From contig NZ_JFKA01000004.1 of assembly GCF_002115755.1 (NCBI RefSeq), positions 372,001 to 436,000 on the forward strand: a DNA stretch of 64,000 bases, given 5' to 3'. The notes below the pieces were generated by a model. The model made no database searches and had not been told where the DNA came from. It saw nothing but the letters and a program-made list of their open reading frames with translations. The DNA comes from Thalassospira mesophila. GTDB lineage: Bacteria > Pseudomonadota > Alphaproteobacteria > Rhodospirillales > Thalassospiraceae. The translations under genes and the position numbers were made by a program. Below are positions 56,665 through 64,000 of the stretch, one piece after another (the stretch's first letter is position 1; each line of letters begins with the position of its first letter).

Positions 56665-57682
56665 CAATTGTTTCCGAAAGAGCGGCAAGGCGGCGCGCGA
56701 GCTCAGCCAGCTCGTCATCTCGACGGCGAGATGCATCGCCAGCGGCCTTGGGCCCGCCCGGAGTCCGCTCGCTTGCGGCCTTTTTTGGTCGTTCTCGCCC
56801 ATTTTCTTCCCCGTCATTTGCCAAAGGTGCGGTTTTTGCGCCGCCGCCTGACGTTGCTGTTTTTGTATTCTGGTCTGAGGGTACGGCGGTTTTCGGCCCG
56901 GTTGGCGCGCCATCCGCCGGTGGTGTTACCGCAGTTGCATCCCTTGGCTTGTTTGTCGAACCTGCCGATTTGTCCGTATCCCTGCCCGCATCCTTGCCCG
57001 TCGTAAACGGCGGCTTGAAATTCATCATCGCGGTAATCGGCTCAAACATAGCATTCATACCCGCGGCGGCACCCATATCACTGCCGCCTGGCACAAACGG
57101 ATTTTGCGCTGGCGACTGCCCGGTGGCCAGTTGGCCAATCAAGCGGCCCCAGGCCTCAAACCCTTCGGCCAGCCGCGATGTATCGGCCCCAAGCCCGGCA
57201 TATAAACGACCAATGGCACTGGCCGCGTCACCGCCGCTTGCTGTTGCGGCCACCTGTGCGCGCCAAAGTTCCAGAAAACGGATCGCCAGCTCATCAGGAT
57301 CAGGAATGATACGGTTCTCGTCATTCTCGTCATTCGCGCTGTTTCCGGTATTTTCATGCACGGTGCTGGCCGTCGTGTTTTCAGGCGCCGGCGCATTGCG
57401 TGCTGCCTTGCCGTTATTCAAGGGCGTTTGCGCAGCGGCCGATGACGGGGCAGGCCTCACATCATCTTTATCTTTATCTTTGCCACCCGCACGCTTGTGT
57501 GACCGGCCTTTTGCGTCATCCGTGCCGGGCGCGTGGCGCTTCCCCGGTTTTGATGTGGCTGCGGGGTCGGTTGCGGATTTGCACCCTTTGGCTGCAGCCC
57601 CGGTTCTGACCGTTTGCTTTTTCGGCGCGGCATTTTTGCCACGCCGGGGCGCGGTTGATTTTTTTCCAGTCTGATCTGCCAT
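56594..57682 (-). CDS. Candidate PhaE-like partner subunit of PHA synthase
   Basis: The product is 362 residues. Residues 1-120 are low-complexity, rich in Lys, Ala and Pro. A helical core at about 125-215 reads DELAIRFLELWRAQVAAT, AEGFEAWGRLIGQL and MNAMFEPITAMMNF. After a second disordered stretch, a C-terminal helix (DDELAELARRLAALSETIDAL) could form a coiled coil. I do not recognise a named family with certainty. Its place directly before a short phaC, the 71-base overlap, and a length near PhaE (about 357) suggest the essential second subunit of a class III synthase. Alternatives are a phasin or granule protein. Confidence 0.65.
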   Translation of the reverse strand: MADQTGKKSTAPRRGKNAAPKKQTVRTGAAAKGCKSATDPAATSKPGKRHAPGTDDAKGRSHKRAGGKDKDKDDVRPAPSSAAAQTPLNNGKAARNAPAPENTTASTVHENTGNSANDENDENRIIPDPDELAIRFLELWRAQVAATASGGDAASAIGRLYAGLGADTSRLAEGFEAWGRLIGQLATGQSPAQNPFVPGGSDMGAAAGMNAMFEPITAMMNFKPPFTTGKDAGRDTDKSAGSTNKPRDATAVTPPADGAPTGPKTAVPSDQNTKTATSGGGAKTAPLANDGEENGRERPKKAASERTPGGPKAAGDASRRRDDELAELARRLAALSETIDALEAGADDSGGKPASGDVPPQQ

Positions 57683-58001
57683 GGCTGTTTTTGCGCCCCC
57701 AATTTTGCGCGGCTGGCATCAAAGGTCATACCATCGTTATTATAGGCTGAACCAGTTTTTGATAAAATCAAATCCCTTGTTGCGCGGCAACAGCGTAAAA
57801 ACACGTCCTGTTTCGCGTTGCAACCCGTGTTGAATGCTGGACACATTTGTAATTTAACGGCACTGTTACCGTTGGCATTAGCAATTGCAGCAGTGACCAT
57901 GCTGCGCCACAAGACAATTTGTGCACGCGCACAGAACCTTACGACAAGAAGCTGGTTTACAAACCGCACGTCGGGGAAACAGGGAAGCAGGAAACAACGC
58001 C
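57683..58001. promoter_or_regulatory. phaE-like/phaR divergent region with putative PhaR operators
   Basis: This 319-base region contains TGTTGC-GCG-GCAACA (57778-57792), the palindrome GTTGCAAC (57817-57824), GCAGCA-N7-TGCTGC (about 57888-57906), and TGTGC-ACGC-GCACA (57920-57933). Two of these share the TGC-N3/4-GCA core with the phaP promoter. No gene is present. Confidence 0.6.
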
Positions 58002-58634
58002 ATGACCACCAAAAACACCAACGATCCGGATCGCGTCGTCATCAAGAAATACGCCAATCGGCGCCTGTATAACACCGCAACCAGTTCCTATGTTACGCTT
58101 GATCATCTTTCCCAAATGGTCAAGGAAAACACCGACTTTGTCGTATATGACGCCAAAACCGGCGACGATATTACCCGCCCCGTCCTGACCCAGATTATAG
58201 TCGAGGAAGAAAACAAGGGCCAGAACCTGCTGCCCATCAGTTTTCTGCGCCAGTTGATCGGGTTTTATGGCGACAGCCTGCAGGGGCTTATTCCCAGCTA
58301 TCTCGAACAGTCGATGCGCTCTTTCTCCCATAATCAGGAACAGATGCGCGATTATATGCAGGGCACCATGCAGGGTATGTTCCCCTTTGGCCAGTTTGAA
58401 GAAATGAACAAACAGAACATGGCGCTGTTTGAACAAACGATGAAAATGTTTTCGCCGTTTTTAGCCAAAGAACAGGAACGGGCCCAAAATAATGGCACCG
58501 CGCCGAGCAACACGCCGCGCCCTGCCCCGGCCGCACCTGCTGCGCGCGATTCCTCGCTTGATGATTTGAAATCTCAGCTCGAAGCCATGCAGGCGCAACT
58601 CAACAATCTGGTTGAAGGCAAAACCAAAAAATAA
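58002..58634 (+). CDS. phaR: PHA synthesis repressor / granule-associated PhaR
   Basis: The product is 210 residues from the ATG at 58002 (AGGAAA upstream); a GTG 27 codons earlier falls within the putative operator. The PHB_acc_N DNA-binding domain is clear: RVVIKKYANRRLYNTATSSY, then YVTLDHLSQMVKEN and VYDAKTGDDITR. A repeated PHB accumulation regulatory helix follows (LIPSYLEQSMRSFSHNQEQM), with an Ala/Pro linker and a C-terminal coiled coil. PhaR represses phaP and itself and is titrated away by nascent PHA granules. Confidence 0.95.
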   Translation: MTTKNTNDPDRVVIKKYANRRLYNTATSSYVTLDHLSQMVKENTDFVVYDAKTGDDITRPVLTQIIVEEENKGQNLLPISFLRQLIGFYGDSLQGLIPSYLEQSMRSFSHNQEQMRDYMQGTMQGMFPFGQFEEMNKQNMALFEQTMKMFSPFLAKEQERAQNNGTAPSNTPRPAPAAPAARDSSLDDLKSQLEAMQAQLNNLVEGKTKK

Positions 58635-58815
58635 CCCCGCTCAAAGCCGGTAACGTGCCGCCTGAACCCTTTTTGCGACCCGGAGAAGGGATATTTCCCT
58701 TTGTGCGGCACAGCACGAAAACCGGGCCCGGCGCACGGGGCTTAAATCGGGAATGAACGGGGAATAAACCGGCTATCGCCTGACAATAAATCTTAATCCG
58801 CAAAATCAACGCGGC

Positions 58816-58844
58816 AAACGGGGCCATCGTGCCCCGTTTTTTTA
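58816..58844 (+). terminator. Intrinsic terminator downstream of phaR
   Basis: A nine-base-pair perfect stem AAACGGGGC/GCCCCGTTT with a six-base loop is followed by TTTTATG. Confidence 0.9.
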
Positions 58845-58939
58845 TGTCGCTATTTTACAACCGCTGCGTTTCGCTTCGGCACCGATCCTGCATGGCTTTC
58901 CCTGCAGAAAGCGACATTTTAAAAACCGGCGATTCGACG

Positions 58940-59044
58940 GGCAAAATTTGCCTCATATACCGAACGGCAACCGCCAATTTGCACCAAAACAGGCAAATTT
59001 TGCATCCTTGAACGGGCTAAATTTAAAAGGACTCCATTTGCAAA
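58940..59044. promoter_or_regulatory. Cluster of TTTGC/GCAAA dyads
   Basis: GGCAAA-A-TTTGCC (58940-58952) is a perfect dyad. A near copy, GGCAAA-T-TTTGCA, lies 52 bases on (58992-59004). TTTGCAAA (59037-59044) lies inside a GGAC/GTCC dyad. They precede the small hypothetical gene and look like operators for an unidentified regulator. Confidence 0.45.
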
Positions 59045-59118
59045 ACGGTCCCATGGCCGGCCCCCAACTCAGGGGCTTCAAGAAATCGTGATATAAACCC
59101 GCAGGATATGACGGTGAA

Positions 59119-59472
59119 ATGGCCCTTACAGCCCCGCTGGCATCCCCCGTTTACAACGCCCCTGCCAGCAACGCAGGTGCAAGTAGCACGCGTGGAATAA
59201 GCGTCACCCATGCTGCACCGCCACATAAGGTTTTAGCGATAAATCGGGTCGGAGGGCCTTGGCTTGACTACCATTTTCCCGGTGGAAGCTCGGCTTTTCT
59301 GGCACAACTTTTAGGGCAAATAATGCCGGCAGAAAGCCTTGTGCAACCTGTGATCATTCAAAAGATGCATGCCAGCTATGCAGCCCTTCTCACACCCTAT
59401 GGCTCAGAAGCCTCTGTCTTTTTTTCGCCTTACGCACTAGACAAAGACAGGCCAATTGACCTATATACCTAG
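59119..59472 (+). CDS. Small hypothetical protein
   Basis: The product is 117 residues and is not recognised with certainty. An Ala/Ser/Pro-rich, probably disordered N-terminal third is followed by a compact part containing FPGGSSAFLAQLLGQIM and HASYAALLTPYGSEASVFFS. The FLAQL...Y-x-A-A-L spacing resembles short uncharacterised alphaproteobacterial proteins I recall near regulators. A GGTGA motif precedes the ATG. It lies 172 bases before the XRE regulator. It may be a real gene; no function is proposed. Confidence 0.55.
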   Translation: MALTAPLASPVYNAPASNAGASSTRGISVTHAAPPHKVLAINRVGGPWLDYHFPGGSSAFLAQLLGQIMPAESLVQPVIIQKMHASYAALLTPYGSEASVFFSPYALDKDRPIDLYT

Positions 59473-59644
59473 CTTCCTTCGGTTCGTTGAGAACGATATC
59501 TGACTCCCAGTCAGATGCCATCCACATCATATCCCTGTGTAGAAACTTACCCAAAAGATGTGGGAGGACGGCGCATTTACGACGCCAAACAACGATCGGA
59601 GTGGGAATCTTTATAACTGGCGGTTGATAACGGATAACAATGCA

Positions 59645-60040
59645 ATGAATGCAATTTCCCCCAACGAAGAACCTAAACGTGCCAATCGTGCAACCGACAC
59701 TGATCGTTATGTCGGCCAGCGCATCCGCGAACGCCGGATCATGCTTGGCTTTAGCCAGCAGCAGATGGCAGACCTGATTGGTGTTACCTACCAGCAGGCT
59801 CATAAATACGAACGTGGCATTAACCGCATTTCTGCCGGTCGTCTTTATGAAATCTCACAAGTCCTGGGTGTTCCCGTCAACTACTTCTATGAAGGGCTGA
59901 ACGGCAACCAGGAAACCGAGCTTAATGCGCGTCAGCGCATGTGCCTGGAACTGGCGCGTAACTTCGCCAGCATCAAACACGAAAAACATCAGGAAGCGTT
60001 AAGCCAGATGGCCCGCGCCCTTGCCGACCAGGCAGCCTGA
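59645..60040 (+). CDS. XRE-family helix-turn-helix regulator
   Basis: The product is 131 residues from the ATG at 59645; ribosome-site evidence is weak and in-frame codons upstream are possible. The HTH_3 domain is clear: GQRIRERRIMLGFSQQQMAD, LIGVTYQQAHKYERGINR and ISAGRLYEISQVLGVPVNYF. It resembles the PhrR/PraR group of rhizobia, which affect stress, quorum-sensing and surface traits. An acidic helical tail follows. Monocistronic, with a strong terminator downstream. Confidence 0.9.
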   Translation: MNAISPNEEPKRANRATDTDRYVGQRIRERRIMLGFSQQQMADLIGVTYQQAHKYERGINRISAGRLYEISQVLGVPVNYFYEGLNGNQETELNARQRMCLELARNFASIKHEKHQEALSQMARALADQAA

Positions 60041-60067
60041 TCGTTTCTTCGTTAGACGTGCTACCTT

Positions 60068-60099
60068 AAAAAAGGCTGCCCCCACGGCAGCCTTTTTTG
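60068..60099 (+). terminator. Terminator of the XRE regulator gene
   Basis: A thirteen-base-pair perfect stem AAAAAAGGCTGCC/GGCAGCCTTTTTT with a five-base loop. It is rich in T's on both strands and may act bidirectionally with proB. Confidence 0.93.
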
Positions 60100-60182
60100 A
60101 TACCGCAATCCCAATCCCCCCTTGGCGGGCGGACAATGCAGCAAACTATACCGTCCCAACATCACACGTCGCGGCCAGAAAC

Positions 60183-62401
<2,219 letters not shown>

Positions 62402-62420
62402 TTATTTTGCCTGAAACATA

Positions 62421-62457
62421 TAAAACAGGGGAGGAATGATTGCTCATTCCTCCCCTG
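62421..62457 (-). terminator. Terminator after rpmA
   Basis: A perfect fourteen-base-pair stem CAGGGGAGGAATGA/TCATTCCTCCCCTG with a four-base loop is followed on the minus strand by TTTTATATG. It ends or attenuates the rplU-rpmA transcript before obgE. Confidence 0.88.
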
Positions 62458-62492
62458 CAAATTCTTGACACATCGTGTCCGGAACGGGAGGC

Positions 62493-62753
62493 TTACGCCT
62501 CTGCCGGGACGATGTTCACATAGGTACGACCTTTGAAACCTGACTTGAACTGAACGCTACCGCCCGCAGTTGCAAACAAGGTATGGTCTTTGGCGAGGCC
62601 AACATTTTCGCCCGCATGGAATTTTGTGCCACGCTGACGTACGAGAATGTTACCTGCAACAACCGCTTGGCCGCCGAATTTCTTAACGCCGAGGCGTCGA
62701 CCTTCGGAGTCGCGACCGTTACGGGAGCTACCACCAGCTTTTTTATGAGCCAT
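62493..62753 (-). CDS. rpmA: 50S ribosomal protein L27
   Basis: The product is 86 residues. It starts [20 protein letters not shown] and includes [20 protein letters not shown] and [18 protein letters not shown], the L27 consensus. The N-terminus reaches the peptidyl-transferase centre. GGAGG precedes the ATG. It follows rplU by 33 bases. Confidence 0.98.
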   Translation of the reverse strand: MAHKKAGGSSRNGRDSEGRRLGVKKFGGQAVVAGNILVRQRGTKFHAGENVGLAKDHTLFATAGGSVQFKSGFKGRTYVNIVPAEA

Positions 62754-62786
62754 GAAACCCTCCTAAAACCTGCATCCGCCTGAAAA

Positions 62787-63098
62787 TCAGACGTTGATGC
62801 CCGTGATGCGCAGAACGGTCAGGTTCTGGCGATGACCATTTTTGCGACGGTAATTGTGCCGGCGCTTTTTCTTGAAAACGATCACTTTGTCGCCCTTGGC
62901 CTGTTCCAGAACTTCTGCAACAACAGAAGCACCAGAGACCAACGGAGCACCAACCTGCGGCGCACCGTCGCCAGCCACCATGAGAACCTGATCCAGGGTC
63001 ACGGTTTCACCAGCTTGGGCAGCGATCTTTTCGACCTTGATAACGTCGTTGGCGGCAACCTTATACTGCTTGCCACCAGTTTTGATGATTGCATACAT
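62787..63098 (-). CDS. rplU: 50S ribosomal protein L21
   Basis: The product is 103 residues from the ATG at 63098 (AGGAA seven bases upstream), giving the family N-terminus [34 protein letters not shown] and LTVLRITGI are the C-terminal rRNA-binding consensus. It opens the rplU-rpmA-obgE-proB cluster. Confidence 0.98.
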   Translation of the reverse strand: MYAIIKTGGKQYKVAANDVIKVEKIAAQAGETVTLDQVLMVAGDGAPQVGAPLVSGASVVAEVLEQAKGDKVIVFKKKRRHNYRRKNGHRQNLTVLRITGINV

Positions 63099-63653
63099 CG
63101 AAATAGTTCCTGAATAAAAGACTTCGGAAACGCAAACGCGCAGACCGGTGTCGCTGCAAACGAAGACCGGACCGCTGCGAGAGACGGGTGAATTACCGTT
63201 TCCCCCCTTAAATGTCAACTCTAAAGCAGGCCCAACCCGCCATACGGCCCTGTTTGGCACGCATGGCAAGCCTGCATCCCGCCACACAAGCGCTGCAAAC
63301 CCTCAAAACCCCTTGCCGGGCATTCTCATGCCCGCAGCCAGATGGCCAACACCCGACTCCTGTTTCCCGGCAAACAGGCACGCATTCGCCACCGGAATGC
63401 CCAACATAGCGCACAGCCAAAAGCCCCGACACGAAACACCTAACCCGCCGATCAAGCCATGCGCGCCCCGTTACCTTATAATAGGGGCACCAAACGACCC
63501 GCAAAACACACTCCCCCTGCCCCTGACCAAATTCAATGGGAACGCCGCGCAAACAACAATTTCCGCCGCAAAACCGAACGTTTTGTGTTTTCCCTCTTGC
63601 AATCTGGCGCACAGACCGTTAAACAGCGCCTCGCAAGCCGAAAGACCACATGT
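63099..63653. other. Non-coding spacer between rplU and tRNA-Ser
   Basis: This 555-base region contains the rplU leader and promoter and, near the tRNA, TTGCAA-N16-TTAAAC (63597-63624), a possible tRNA promoter. A TATAAT-like word sits at about 63476. Overlapping reading frames in the C/A-rich part show no protein signature. Nothing else is recognised. Confidence 0.5.
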
Positions 63654-63743
<90 letters not shown>

Positions 63744-63777
63744 TATTCCGAGTGATGTCAGCATCACCCGGCACGAC

Positions 63778-63807
63778 AAGCCGCCCTTGGGCGGCTTTTG
63801 TTGTTTT
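63778..63807 (+). terminator. Terminator of tRNA-Ser
   Basis: The eight-base-pair stem AAGCCGCC/GGCGGCTT with a four-base loop is followed by TTGTTGTTTTT, 35 bases after the tRNA. Confidence 0.88.
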
Positions 63808-63950
63808 TGGACGGATTCCCGCTCACAGTGAGACAAGCACACCCAGAAATCGTATGTGGACGCACGCTGAAGGCTCAAGAAAGCGTCAGCGATTATCTTC
63901 ACCTCCGTCTCAAACAAATATCACGACCGACCAATCTGGCCACACAAGGC

Positions 63951-64000
63951 TCAGGCAGCACGCCTGAGCGGGCGGGCGCGTTCGATACGTTCGCGCTTTC
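63951..64000 (-). CDS. Possible 3' end of a minus-strand gene running off the right edge
   Basis: A minus-strand frame entering from the right edge reads KRERIERARPLRRAA and stops at a TGA (63951-63953). The stop lies in a GCTCAGGC/GCCTGAGC hairpin. Only 15 residues are visible, so this is a weak call; no product can be named. Confidence 0.25.
   Translation of the reverse strand, partial: KRERIERARPLRRAA

Larger units (their letters stand above)
58635..59118. other. Region between phaR and a small hypothetical gene
   Basis: This 484-base region holds the phaR-side terminator (58816-58844) and a cluster of TTTGC/GCAAA dyads (58940-59044). The 180 bases between the phaR stop and the terminator could be a long 3' leader or host a small RNA; no known RNA family is recognised. 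Short reading frames here look non-coding. Confidence 0.5.

Noticed and set aside
56748-57674. Long plus-strand frame opposite the candidate phaE gene
   Set aside because: The minus-strand frame is supported by overlap with phaC and operator placement. The plus frame lacks a ribosome site and any protein pattern, though low complexity makes this the least certain of the antisense rejections.
58829-59011. Sixty-residue plus-strand frame after phaR
   Set aside because: Its start lies in the phaR terminator and it has no ribosome site or recognisable features.

Overview
The window is a densely coded chromosomal segment of about 55-58% GC. It looks like an alphaproteobacterium of the Rhodospirillales, most like Thalassospira. 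This placement rests on gene content and order: prs-rplY-pth-ychF, lgt-midA-pgeF, rplU-rpmA-obgE-proB, petABC next to hemF-trmL, an OmpR-MarR pair of PetR/PetP type beside ilvE, a Sinorhizobium-style frcBCAK fructose operon, and a dispersed polyhydroxyalkanoate (PHA) gene set. No database search was possible, so the genus is an inference. I saw no insertion sequence, prophage, CRISPR array, toxin-antitoxin pair, defence island or rRNA operon. One tRNA gene, Ser(CGA), lies near the right end.

Layout. 1-4.1 kb: a 5'-truncated EF-G-like GTPase, Dps, MsrP and a small cupin. 4.2-8.0 kb: uvrB and a class-Ib aspartate aminotransferase. 8.1-11.4 kb: an alpha/beta hydrolase and a peroxide module in which ahpC-ahpD diverges from oxyR. 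11.5-15.5 kb: a rhomboid protease, a zinc alcohol dehydrogenase, an IalB-family protein and a glutamine amidotransferase. 15.8-25 kb: minus-strand housekeeping genes (ychF, pth, rplY, prs, a lipoprotein, pgeF, midA, lgt, hldD). 25-32 kb: ubiK, ybjN-like, proC, a TetR regulator, a phasin, csaA, fpr, and a GntR regulator next to an iodotyrosine-deiodinase-like flavoprotein. 32-38 kb: envZ/ompR, marR, ilvE, a quinone reductase and an AraC regulator. 38-42.4 kb: hemF-trmL diverging from petABC (cytochrome bc1). 42.5-46 kb: a LysE exporter, a periplasmic solute-binding protein, a methyltransferase and gloB. 46-51.4 kb: frcR diverging from frcBCAK. 51.5-58.8 kb: phaB, phaA, an Lrp regulator, a Gate-domain membrane protein, a class-III-like phaC with a candidate PhaE partner, and phaR. 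59-64 kb: a small hypothetical gene, an XRE regulator, proB-obgE-rpmA-rplU and the tRNA.

How the genes work together. PHA metabolism is the main shared theme: thiolase (phaA), reductase (phaB), synthase (phaC plus a candidate phaE), phasin (phaP) and repressor (phaR). Dyads with a TGC-N3/4-GCA core lie upstream of phaP, phaE and phaR and suggest one PhaR regulon. Peroxide defence is a complete regulator-peroxidase-reductant unit. Respiration genes carry FNR/FixK-like boxes. The most interesting accessory locus is gntR plus the deiodinase-like gene. Both promoters carry the same FadR-type palindrome, and the enzyme keeps the Glu/Tyr/Lys triad of iodotyrosine deiodinase at the exact vertebrate spacing.

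Limits. Start codons were chosen from Shine-Dalgarno spacing and family N-termini. Operators, promoters and terminators are read by eye. No wholly undescribed multi-gene system is evident. The novelty candidates are the deiodinase locus, the PhaE-like subunit and several uncharacterised operator-like dyads.
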